Source of the DNA: Chionoecetes opilio
Taxonomy: Eukaryota > Arthropoda > Malacostraca > Decapoda > Majidae
Assembly (NCBI GenBank): GCA_016584305.1
Contig: JACEEZ010020297.1
Coordinates: forward strand, 62,001 to 126,000
Direction of reading: 5' to 3'
Length of the DNA stretch: 64,000 bases
The notes under the pieces were generated by a model. The model ran no database searches. It worked only from the letters and a program-made list of their open reading frames with translations, and had not been told where the DNA came from. Below are positions 33,608-43,027 of the stretch, piece by piece. Made by a program: the position numbers and the translations under genes. Position 1 is the stretch's first letter, and each line of letters starts with the position of its first letter.

Positions 33608-34495
33608 AGTAATCGTCCAGACCCATTTTTTCTTTGCATAATTATGTTGAATGTTCATTTAAAATACCTAATCCACAAAAAATAATTCATTTCCACGCCT
33701 TATTTCCCTAAAAACATGACTTGTAAAAAAGCGCGGGAAAAACAACAGCTTCATTCCCAGCCGTGGGGGCGAACTTGCTGGTGACGTCAAGTTCGGTAGC
33801 TTCCCAGCCCTGCCTGATACAAATACACAGAGAATCTGAAATAAATATAGTACTTGAAGAATTTTGGGTGTTTCTGATATTTTTTTTTTTGCGATATGGC
33901 ATATACTTGCATCCTTCATGGATACAGCAAGAAAGCTGTGCCTTTGCAGAGAACTTAGCACCCATTTCTGACCTATTTGGGCCCTGATATGTCCCGTGCA
34001 GCGCCTGGCAGTGGCGGGGGAGAGGAGCCCGGCTAGACAATGTTTCTTCAACCGCGCTCCTCTCACCCCCCACTGCCAGGCGCTGCACAGACATATCATG
34101 GCCAAATAGGTCAGAAATGGGTGCTAAGTTCTCTGCAAAGGCACAGCTTTCTTGCTGTATCCATGAAGGATGCAAGTATATGCCATATCGCAAAAAAAAA
34201 AAATATCAGAAACACCCAAAATTCTTCAAGTACTATATTTATTTCAGATTCTCTGTGTATTTGTATCAGGCAGGGCTGGGAAGCTACCGAACTTGACGTC
34301 GCCGAGCCGTTGTGCGTCGTCTGCTTGTCGTCAGTTTTGTTTTGAGTGCTCGGGGAATTTACAGATTTTTAATGCGGATCATTTAAAAACGGGTGACTGG
34401 ATGCAAAAAGTGACAACATATTGTTGATATACTCGATCATGGCTATATTTTGACTGCATTAAATCAGGAATGATGAAATGGTCTGGACGATTACT
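33608..34495. mobile_element. 888-bp TIR element flanked by TTAA, containing a giant palindrome
   Basis: Ends are AGTAATCGTCCAGACC and its complement GGTCTGGACGATTACT. Both are flanked by TTAA (33604-33607 and 34496-34499), consistent with a TTAA (piggyBac-type) or TA (Tc1/mariner-type) target. The interior has no transposase. A related left end (AGTAGTCGTCCAGACCCATT) starts at 35297 and leads to a coding fragment. Confidence 0.75.
33783..34300. repeat. Near-perfect palindrome, 245-bp arms, 27-bp spacer
   Basis: Arms 33783-34028 and 34056-34300 are almost identical reverse complements, differing mainly in T/A-run length and a few bases, around the spacer 34029-34055. They share GACGTCAAGTTCGGTAGC at the outer ends and CAGCGCCTGGCAGTG at the inner ends. 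Confidence 0.92.
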
Positions 34496-34544
34496 TTAAG
34501 GTCGCCACAAATATTCCATGTGTGGTCCTTAGATTTGATGAGTC

Positions 34545-34973
34545 TTAGCAGCAGTTCCATTGATTCATAAGTCTCATTAAGGCCAGTGTGCTACAGGTAT
34601 TGAAGGTTTTGCATTGCCGTTGTGCAGCTTTAAGGCTAGCTTTACTAGAGTCAATGAACAGTCTCCATTCTTTTGGATCATAGCGAGAGCCAATCCTTTC
34701 CATCAGGCCACTGATATCGTGGCAGAAACAAACTTTTTCCTCCTGTAAATAAAATGATGAAAACTGCAAATGGCGAGCGATAGCGGAAATGGGAAACTTT
34801 GGGGTTTGGCTGGAGAAGATTCCATTCTTGAAGTCTGGAACCAAGCAACTCTGCCTGTTTTCTTTTGGTAATTCCAAATATCGCATTAGGTCATTTAATT
34901 CCGCTTGACTTAACAAATGTGGGGAAATATTTGCATTTGGAACATATATGCCATCTTTCCTTGTTTCTATCAC
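34545..34973 (-). pseudogene. CMC-like transposase, N-terminal fragment
   Basis: The 142-residue minus-strand frame reads SQAELNDLMRYLELPKENRQ, FKNGIFSSQTPKFPISAIAR, VCFCHDISGLMERIGSRYDP and KEWRLFIDSSKASLKA. The block YDPxEWRLFIDSSKxSLK precedes the GxxPIGHS region in the same family found at 2235-3095, so this is the N-terminal portion that the first locus lacks. After SLKA the sequence diverges (QRQCKTFNTCSTLALMRLMN), probably from a frameshift. The frame before the first Met stays open upstream. Most of it is duplicated at 35765-35970. It sits just right of the TTAA-flanked element, but no CACT-type terminus is seen. Confidence 0.65.
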
Positions 34974-35291
34974 TAGCAGAAACTTCAGAGGAACTGCTGT
35001 CTGTTGTCATTGATGGCGGAACTGGTGGTGGATTTGTTTCATCATGTGGTACTGGTTTTATTGCTGATTCGCAGTTTTGGTACGTGAGTTTTTATTTGTT
35101 TTTATTTGCGAAACCAGCAATCTATGTCAAACATAAATAACAATCATTGAAGTGATTTTTCGGCTCACGCAATGCAAACCATGGGGACTAAGATCGGCAT
35201 AGCTTTTATATTACCATTCATCCAAGCTATTAACATTGCACTGCACTGTGCACAGCAAATATGTGGTGCCCAGTCCCTCTCTTGGTCTCCT
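34700..35291 (+). repeat. Direct duplication, copy 1
   Basis: Repeated at about 35765-36379, from TCGTGGCA...CCTCCTGTAAATAAAATGA to CTCCTAACTTAA. Includes most of the transposase N-terminal fragment. Confidence 0.92.
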
Positions 35292-35296
35292 AACTT

Positions 35297-35752
35297 AAAG
35301 TAGTCGTCCAGACCCATTTTTTTTTTGCCTAATTATGTTGAATGCACATTCAAAACACCTAATCCACCAAAAATAATTGATTTCCAGGCCTTATTTCCGT
35401 AAAAATACGACTTTTGTAAAAAGCGCGCGAAAAAAAAATCTTCCCTCCAACAGGGCTACGACTATTAGTGTTGACGTCAGAATAGGGAGGCTCCAATGTA
35501 AACATCTGTAACACCTGTCGGCAAATGTTATGATGAGCGATTGTACTTCAGTGTCAGACAGTGAATCTGTCACTGTGACAGAATTAGAGTACGAAGCTCA
35601 ATCTGAGACCGAAACTAAAGACGCTGGTCGCGTATATGAGGAAAACGAACCTCAGATAGTCAGGGGATCCCAGCCCTATATGTTTGAGCCAGAGTACGAG
35701 GTGGGTGAACAGTGTTAGCAGAGCCTCAGGTTTAGCAGGGGACTGGCACTTC
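35297..35752 (+). mobile_element. Left end of a TTAA-flanked element with coding fragment
   Basis: Starts after CTTAA at 35291-35295 and follows 33608-33780 closely (AGTAGTCGTCCAGACCC, TTATGTTGAATG, AAAAATAATTGATTTCC, AAAAAGCGCG). It then diverges into the ORF at 35530. The right end is lost at the junction with duplication copy 2. Confidence 0.65.
35530..35718 (+). pseudogene. N-terminal fragment of a TE-associated acidic protein, possibly P2X7-tail-like
   Basis: A 62-residue frame starts MMSDCTSVSDSESVTVTELE, continues EYEAQSETETKDAGRVYEEN and ends PYMFEPEYEVGEQC. The acidic, Ser-rich leader followed by QPYMFEPEYE resembles the beginning of multi-copy metazoan proteins whose later part matches the P2X7-receptor cytoplasmic zinc-binding domain (a WCxCGxC block). 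That later block is not present here; the frame ends at a TAG near the junction with a duplicated segment. A GTGGGTGA right after EYE could be a splice donor. The resemblance is from memory of a short motif, so the assignment is tentative. Its position behind a TTAA-type terminus suggests it belongs to the autonomous relative of 33608-34495. Confidence 0.35.
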
Positions 35753-35764
35753 TNCCTTTTTCAT

Positions 35765-36379
35765 AGGGGGAAAAACCCTGGGATAATCGTGGCAAAAAAC
35801 AACCTTTTTCCTCCTGTAAATAAAATGATGAAAACTGCAAATGGCGAGCGATAGCGGAAGGGGGAAACCCTTTGGGGGTTTGGCGGGAGAAGATTCCATT
35901 CTTGAAGTCTGGAACCAAGCAACTCTGCCTTGTTTTCTTTTGGTAATTCCAATCGCGCACTAGTCATTTAACTCCGTTTGACTTAACAAATGTGGGGAAA
36001 TATTTGCATGTGGAACATAAATGCCATTTTTTCCTTGTTCTATCACTAGCAGAAACTTCAGAGGAACTGCTGTCTGTTGTCATTGATGGGGGGAACTGGG
36101 GGTTTGGATTTGTTTCATCATGTGGTACTGGTTTTATTGCTGATTCGCAGTTTTGGTACGTGAGTTTTTATTTGTTTTTATTTGCGAAACCAGCAATCTA
36201 TGTCAAACATAAATAACAATCATTGAAGTGATTTTTCGGCTCACGCAATGCAAACCATGGGGACTAAGATCGGCATAGCTTTTATATTACCATTCATCCA
36301 AGCTATTAACATGCACTGAAACTGTGCACAGCAAATATGTTGGTGCCCAAGTCCCTCTCTTTGGCCCTCCTAACTTAAG
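35765..36379 (+). repeat. Direct duplication, copy 2
   Basis: Same sequence as 34700-35291, but with longer homopolymers (GGGGGAAAAACCC, CCCTTTGGGGG) and small indels; an N at 35754 lies just before it. Its minus-strand frames (35967-35715) are the same transposase fragment, more damaged. Confidence 0.92.
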
Positions 36380-36563
36380 GGGCGTTTTCTGCGGGGATCC
36401 TGATTGCAACCGAAAAATTTTCGGTTGCTCAAATTTCGATCCCTATTCAACCATCCAGGGAAGATGATTGGCCCGACCCGCAAACATTTGTTGTTGTTGT
36501 TGTGACCGTTTGCAACCGAAAATTTCCGGTTGCAACCAAAAATCCCCCGCAGAAAACGCCTTT
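36379..36563. mobile_element. Small Harbinger-like MITE, about 180 bp
   Basis: Ends are GGCGTTTTCTGCGGGG and its complement CCCCGCAGAAAACGCC. Flanks offer TTA on both sides (AAC|TTA at left, CCT|TTA|GTC at right), the 3-bp duplication used by PIF/Harbinger. The middle has two CAACCGAAAA/TTTTCGGTTG pairs and a TTG run. Confidence 0.6.
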
Positions 36564-36905
36564 AGTCAAAATAATACTTGTTGGCAAGTTAAATCTTTGT
36601 TGTTATGTTTCTACGTAGTGGCTTAGGTGTATATTGTCCACAGATATAGCAGAAGTTGTCTGGGTGATTTACACAAGCACGTATATTTAATGCCATTTTA
36701 ATTACCATACAATCAATATCTGAAAAAACGTAGAAAGTAATTATTACGATGTGCAAAATAAAAATAAATACATACCGTAGTACAAAACAAATGCTATAAA
36801 AACACCAAAGTTACCACAGCCCATTACTTGCTTACCATCAGTGAGCTTCAACAACCATTCTGCTTGACTCACGTAGCGACTGACCGTTGGGCCGTTACTA
36901 TTAGC

Positions 36906-37526
36906 GCTTTCTCGCGACCGTTCTAGCCCGGTCTGGAGTGGAATAGTCCGGGGTGGACACTGTTTTCGCGAGGCGGGCTGGACCAGTCTAGATCAGTCCA
37001 GAGAGCAGGACCAGGTTGGACTAGTGTGGGGAGAACTGGCGCATGCGCACTACAGTCAGCGGGGAAGACGACCAGGAGCTTCTCGTGCCGCTGATAAGAC
37101 ATGAAACACCATGATGGCCGACCATAAGACTGAAGTAATTTCACGAAAAATTACAATATTCGCAATTTGCTGAAACAACATCTTGGGAAATGAATGTCGT
37201 CAACAACACTATAGTCGCCACTGCACTTATGTCACCAGGCGGCATATATTACGAATTTTAGCATCACATTAACAACACTTGTATGTGTCACTGAAGAGAT
37301 GTATAGTGTTATGTAGATAATGTAAACTACGTACGTGCAAGTCTCTTCAGTCTTCAGTGGCACATACAAGTCTGTAGTGATGCTAAAACTCGTAATATAT
37401 GCCCCTTGCGACATTACTGCATTGGCGACTATAGATAGTGTTATTGACGGTAAATGAAATGAGATTTCATCATTCAATTTTTCATAGTCATCCCTGCTAC
37501 TTGACTTCCCATTTCGAAGTCAACCC
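36906..37526 (-). repeat. 620-bp dispersed repeat, copy B, with nested TIR element
   Basis: Inverted relative to 17833-18458, with about 85-90% identity by eye. It includes the nested element at about 37203-37450 and the outer ACTTGACTTC hairpin at 37499-37522. Confidence 0.85.
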
Positions 37527-38108
37527 TTTGGTGTGTCTTTGGGGGGGGGTAAAACTTGCAGGACGGTAGGACCGCCTACTTCATCTCCCAGCCCAAAGCC
37601 ATATACACAGGTCTGCCAAGGGGGCGGAGCCGAGTTGATTCCGTGACGTCAGCGCGAGTCGCCCCTCCCACTGTCTTCCCTACTCAGGCTCTTCAGCTCT
37701 GTTCCGCTCCCCTATTCTTCCAGCTCTGTGAAGACGCATGGCTGTAACTCTATAACTAACCATAGGATATTCTCGAAAATACCCTCATAGTGATTCCCAC
37801 ACAAAGTTATCAACAAGTCGGAGCATATGTGTTACCTCTTACGTAACCGTAACCTAACTTGATGTGTTCAAGAGTATACTTGACATACTGTTCCAGAATA
37901 CGGGAATATGCATCCGGCTCCTTGTCCTCTAGCTCTCATATATTTACATCCGAAGACAGCACAGAGTGAAGGCATGGCCGCATGGTTAAGGAGCGACCAT
38001 CTGTTACAGCCGATGTGGTGGTATGAGGATGCATGTCAGGTGGGAAATGAACTTTTGTCCCGCTACAGCGGCACAAGCAAAGGGCCGTCCCCAGCTTGTG
38101 TGCTAGCT

Positions 38109-38111
<3 letters not shown>
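37527..38111. other. Intergenic, no gene recognised
   Basis: Short frames at 37556-37747 and from 37908 have no family resemblance. Confidence 0.5.
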
Positions 38112-38112
<1 letters not shown>

Positions 38113-38162
<50 letters not shown>

Positions 38163-38276
38163 CTCCTCTCTCTCTCTTTTCTCCCCTCTCTTTTCTCTCT
38201 CTCTCTCTCCTCTCCTCTCTCTCTCCTTTTCCTCTCTCTCTCTCTCCCTCTCTCTCCTCTCTCTCCTCTCTCTCTT

Positions 38277-38314
<38 letters not shown>

Positions 38315-38364
38315 CTCTTCTCCTCCTCTCTCTCTCTGTCTTCTCTCTCTCTCTCTTCCATCCT

Positions 38365-38399
<35 letters not shown>

Positions 38400-38400
38400 C
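38113..38400. repeat. (CT)n microsatellite followed by poly-T
   Basis: CT/CCT-rich array to about 38360, then a T homopolymer of more than 30 bases ending at 38399. The Ser/Leu-rich frame across it is compositional. Confidence 0.97.
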
Positions 38401-38485
38401 AGCAGAGTGTGTCAGGTTGAGAGCCGTGACTGACTAGAGTGTGACGTCCCACCACACCGACCGTCAGTCAGTCAGAGACTGAGTT

Positions 38486-38660
38486 GTCAATAGGGATGTG
38501 CACCGGTATCCGGTATACCGAAATACCGAAATGTTAGCACCGGTATTACCGGTATTACCGGTATTTATATTTTTCGGTATATCGATATCGGTATTAGTAT
38601 TGCATCGGTATACCAGTATCGGTATATTATTTGGTCGGTATTGGATCTCTGTATTATTTT
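38486..38660. mobile_element. Possible hAT-like terminus rich in TACCGGTA motifs
   Basis: TAGGGATGTGCACCGGTAT followed by repeated CCGGTATTA and TCGGTAT motifs resembles the ends of hAT-type non-autonomous elements. No partner end identified. Confidence 0.35.
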
Positions 38661-38852
38661 ATTTTTTCTCTCTTTTTGTTCTCGAAAGAGACTCCTGACT
38701 AGTACCAAGACCAAGAACTGACTAGTGACTACCAAAGACATTCTACAACAAGATGCCTCACTCCGGGGTGCCCTGTGGTGCGCGTGAAATCGATCTCCGC
38801 CGTGCGGCAGGAGTTAACCAGTCTGCTGGCCCATTGACTTGCTGCATATGAC

Positions 38853-39118
38853 TATCAATGAAAATCATATAGACTATGGTTTATCAGTATATATGATATA
38901 CTGCTATCTTCGCAAATGTTTGTTCTATAATATTATCAAATAAAAAACAGTAAAACACGGTAAGGAAATGCCATTACGAGACTCTGAAGAAATATGCATG
39001 AACGTATTATTCACTTCAGCTCCTCGCCATTTAAAACTTTGCGAGTCAACATTTATCATGAAACATATCAATAGAAGCGCAATTTTATTAGCTTTCCATT
39101 GATATATTTCGTTTTCGA
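38853..39118 (+). repeat. Left half of the fold-back element (see 32558-33289)
   Basis: Matches 32558-32815 from TATAGACT..GGTTTATCAG to ATTGATATATTTCGTTTTCG, then breaks abruptly at the 3' end of the LINE copy. Confidence 0.88.
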
Positions 39119-39231
39119 AAAGTAAAATTAAAAAACAAAATTTAAGATAGAATAAAATATTTAAAATAACAAAATACAGAAAAGAACAATAGTACATTAA
39201 AAACAATAATAAGTGGATATTAAAAACCTCA

Positions 39232-41391
39232 TAACTTGTTGAGAAGGCCAGCCCTCTCAATAAAGGTATGGACTTCGTGTCCCGGAGAGAAACACCTCCC
39301 TCCCAATGCCAGGGAGAGACGGTAGGCACCGTCCGACCCCCGACACCGGGACAAAAATTGCTCATGTAGGTCCCCAAGACTAGGACACTCGACCAGCAAG
39401 TGCCGCACAGTTAAGGGGACCAAACAATCATCACAGTAAGGAGGGTGGCCCCCCTCCATGAGGAACCCATGTGTATATAGTGTGTGACCAATACGCAATC
39501 GTGCCAAGGCAGTCTCCCATCTCCGGGAGAGACCGCAGTAGCTCCAGTCCTCGATACTTTGGCGGATGATGCGTAGTTTATTTTGCCCTATAGTAATCCA
39601 ACGTTCCTGCCAACTGGTGTGGACTGATCTATGGATTGCCGAGCGTAGGTCCGTAGCCGGCACTGCAAAATGTGTTAGAGCTGGTCTTCTAGCTGCAGCT
39701 TTTGCCAAGGCATCAGCTTCCTCATTACCGGCAACACCTACATGTGCCGGTACCCAACAAAAGCTGACCGTCTGGCCTCGCCTCTTGAGCAGATAAAGCC
39801 ATTCCAGGATGGCATTGACCAGCGGATGAGGAGAATTAAAATTACATAGTGACTGAAGAGCACTACAAGAATCACAAAAAATTGTAAAAGAGACATCCGG
39901 AAGAGTAAGAATAGCCATGAGAGCATATAAAATAGCACTTATTTCAGCCGTAAAAACAGATGAAACACTTGGAATGCTGACGCCTTTGTTAAATGATGGG
40001 AATACGACACCGTATCCAACTCCTACGTCTGATTTGGAACCATCAGTAAAGACAGGAACAGAACCCTGATGTGTGTAATAGTGGTCTAAAAATTGGGCAC
40101 GCTCAGCCTGAGGAGGTAAAGACCCTTTTGAGAGCGGAAGGCTTTTGCAGAAGGACACTTCTGGGAGAAGCCATGGACCGACTCTCGTAGGTCTATGCGG
40201 GCAGATCCGTAAAGCAGGGAAGGATGGCATCTCCATAATAGCTTTTAATCGGAAACCAAGGGGCTTTGGTAGGCTTCTTCGCTCATGGTAAATTTGCGAA
40301 CCTAAATCACAAGATACAGCACGGCAAGCTATTGAGTCAGGGAGGCGTTGGAGGCGATACCAACACCTTAACATGAGGGACTGGCGTTGAAGATCTAATG
40401 GGAGGACACCAGCATCCACCAATAGACTTTGGATGGGAGATGACCTAAACGCCCCGGTTGCCAGACGGACACCAGCATGGTGTACCGAATCCAACATCCG
40501 CAGTCGAGTGGGTGTGGCAGAGGAGTACACTTCACATCCATATTCAAGCTTCGAAAGGATAAGTGAGCGATGTAGATATAGGAGTGTAGCGCGATCAGCT
40601 CCCCAGCTGGTGTGCGATAGGACTTTCAGTAGATCCATGGTTCGAAGACAGTCAGTCTTGAGAGCACGAAGGTGAGGTACCCAAGTCAGTCTATTGTCAA
40701 AAATGAGTCCTAAAAACCGGGTCTCTTCCCTACATGGTATTCTCTGATCGTAAAGATACAGGTCTGGGTCGGGATGAATCCCACGGGTTCTGCAAAAATG
40801 AACCGCTACAGTCTTCGCTGGAGAAAACCGGAAGCCACGATTCGTCGTCCATTCACAAACTTTTTCTATAGCAAGTTGAAGTCTTCTCTCTGCAACTGAC
40901 ATCCTGGAAGCAGCAAAAGAGATTGATAAATCATCCACGTATAATGTACTAACAATCCCCTCTGGCAGTACATCAACAATACCATTGATGGCCACAGCGA
41001 ACAGAGCTACACTCAAGACGCTGCCTTGTGGGATGCCACCTGGAAGCAGGTGTTCAGAAGACAGTATGTTGCCAACTCGAACTCTAAGAACCCGGTTGGC
41101 TAGGAAACTCCGGAGGAACACAGGCAAACGACCTCTTAGTCCAAACTCATACAGATATTGCAAAATACCGTGTCTCCAAGCTGTGTCGTAAGCCTTTGCA
41201 AGGTCGAAAAAGATGGTCACATGGTGTTGTCGAGAGGCAAATGCCCCGCATATGGATGACTCTAAGGAAATAAGCGCTTCCGTAGTGGAGTGATGCTTAC
41301 GGAATCCACACTGAGAACGGGAGAAAAAGTTTTCCCGTTCCAAAAACCATATAAGTCGACTATTTACCATTTTTTCGAATAACTTACACAC
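39232..41391 (-). CDS. LINE ORF2, RT core, RNase H and Cys-rich tail (720 residues, open)
   Basis: The longest open frame in the window. RT motifs in order are SRSQCGFRKHHSTTEALISL, TIFFDLAKAYDTAW (first catalytic Asp), GGIPQGSVLSVALFAVAING, the YVDD box (40930-40941) and RFLGLIFDNRLTWVPHLRAL. The RNase H domain follows at about residues 430-570: VFTDGSKSDVGVGYG, FTAEISAILYAL, IFCDSCSALQSL and WVPAHVGVAGNEEADALAKA carry the D-E-D-D residues. The tail has HPPYCDDCLVPLTVRHLLVE followed by C, a CCHC-like knuckle. It copies LINE RNA at the nicked target, with RNase H removing the template. There is no native ATG at the left of this frame; it is the continuation of 41767-41384 after a frameshift. 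The stop lies at 39229-39231. Confidence 0.93.
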
Positions 41392-41767
41392 AAGAAGTTA
41401 GGGATATGGGCCGGAAATTCGTCGGTAGTGAGTGGTCCTTCCCAGGCTTAGGGATCGGGATCACCACCGCCACACCCCAGCTACTTGGGAAGGTTCCTTC
41501 AATCCATATTCTATTATAGATGCTCAACAAGAAATCTAGAGCCTCATCTCTTAGATGACAGAGCATCGCATATGGTATATCATCTTGGCATGGGGAAGTG
41601 TCAGCGCAAACCTTCATGGCTTGACAAAGCTCACGAGGTGTAAAAAGAACATTGTAAGATTCCCCGCCTCTAGATGAAAAATCTATGCCTCTCTGTTCCT
41701 GTCGCAGTCTTTCCCTAGCACTTGGAGACGCAAGGTCTGTCTGCGCCACAGACAAAATGGGAAGCAA
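41384..41767 (-). pseudogene. LINE ORF2, N-terminal RT segment
   Basis: A 127-residue frame reads RERLRQEQRGIDFSSRGGES, YNVLFTPRELCQAMKVCADT, SPCQDDIPYAMLCHLRDEAL, FPSSWGVAVVIPIPKPGKDH and SLPTNFRPISLTSCV, i.e. RT motifs 0 and 1. A frameshift at about 41390 (around TTGTGTGTAAG) separates it from the long RT/RNase H frame, which continues directly as CKLFEKMVNSRL. Confidence 0.88.
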
Positions 41768-42194
41768 ATTCCTCTGCTACGGTCAAGGGATCTGCCACAG
41801 GGTCTCCATTAATTGATAGAACTGGAGGGGAGGATGGGATAAACTTCCCCTTCATTTTCCTCACTCTTTGCCAAACCTTGGACACCGGGGTAGATGCACA
41901 GATTGTACTTATATAAGCCCTCCAAGTGACGAGCCTCTTTCATTACCCGACGGTATCTAGCTCTTGATCTACTGTTCTTGATCTTGGTCTACTGAAGTTG
42001 GCCGCGATAGGTATTGCGCCTCAGCACGGCGGGAGTGACTCCTCGCTGCCGTACAGTCCTGATTCCACCACGGAACAGGCCGGCGAGAGAAAGAGCCAGA
42101 AGTGCGGGGGATGCTCAGCGAGGCTGCAAAATGGATTCGAGACACAAAGTAATCTACGGCCTCATCTATTGTCTGAAAGTCATCTATATGATGT

Positions 42195-42950
42195 TAAAAA
42201 CACAAGCCTTTTGAAAGCCCTCCCAGTCTGCACGAGAGAGGCACCATTTTGGGAGACATCGGGAAGGGGGCGATGACACTGCTTTAAGTAGTATGGGATA
42301 ATGGTCACTTCCTCGAAAGAGAATCGGCCACCTCCCATGAGAAGTCGAGGGCGACCTGTGGACTGCAGAGTGATAGGTCAATAGCAGTCAATGTTCCCGT
42401 CTGCGAATGGAAATGTGTTGGTTCTCCCGTGTTTAATATATTTAAGTTGTTGCCATCTATAAGAGTTACGAGAGAATCACCGCGACGATTTCTGGTGGAA
42501 TCTCCCCACAGAAAATGCCGCCCATTCATGTCTCCAAGGAGAAAAAATGGACGGGGAAGCTGGCGGATAAGATCCTCAAGATCTTGGAGAGGTATGTCGT
42601 CATTTGGAGGTAGATATATTGAGCAGACAGTGTAGGTCTTGTGCAGATGGATACGACCTGCTACAGCCTGCAAGGGTGATTGCAGCGGGATGACAGTTAA
42701 GGGGACATCCCGACGATGGTAAAGGCCACAACCACCACTGAAGCCACCACCTGCTGGAGGTGGTGTGTGGACAGGTATAAAACCTGTCGGGCAGAGACAC
42801 CTTCCCTGCCTTATCATTGTCTCTTGTAAACATAGAATTACTGGGTCCAACTCGTTGATGAGAAGGACTAGTTCTAACCAGTTTGCACGTAATCCACGAA
42901 TATTCCATTGGAGGATTGAAGATGTTATTTCGTGCGTGAAGATGATGCAG
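42195..42950 (-). pseudogene. LINE ORF2 apurinic-type endonuclease domain
   Basis: The domain begins ILQWNIRGLRANWLELVLLI (about 42920), the usual opening of LINE endonucleases, then PVILCLQETM with the catalytic Glu. Later blocks are FSGGCGLYHRRDVPL, YTVCSIYLPPND and FFLLGDMNGRHFLWGD (catalytic Asp/Asn). They continue with RRGDSLVTLIDGNNLNILNT, GEPTHFHSQTGTLTAIDLSL and, after a frameshift near 42310, RGSDHYPILL with the final catalytic Asp-His pair. All expected catalytic motifs are visible. The enzyme nicks target DNA to prime reverse transcription. The linker to the RT (41770-42190) is broken into short frames. Confidence 0.88.
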
Positions 42951-43027
42951 TAGAAGCCTTACGGCTTGTAGACGCTGCAGTATTTGAAAGCCCAACATCT
43001 TTTTTGTGTTTTGTAGAAGATGGTAAA

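Noticed and set aside
33668..34345. Overlapping 100-160-residue frames on both strands
   Set aside because: They mirror each other because of the palindrome and have no known motifs.
37908..38420. Ser/Leu-rich 170-residue frame and Arg/Glu-rich frame on the other strand
   Set aside because: Translation of the CT microsatellite and poly-T.
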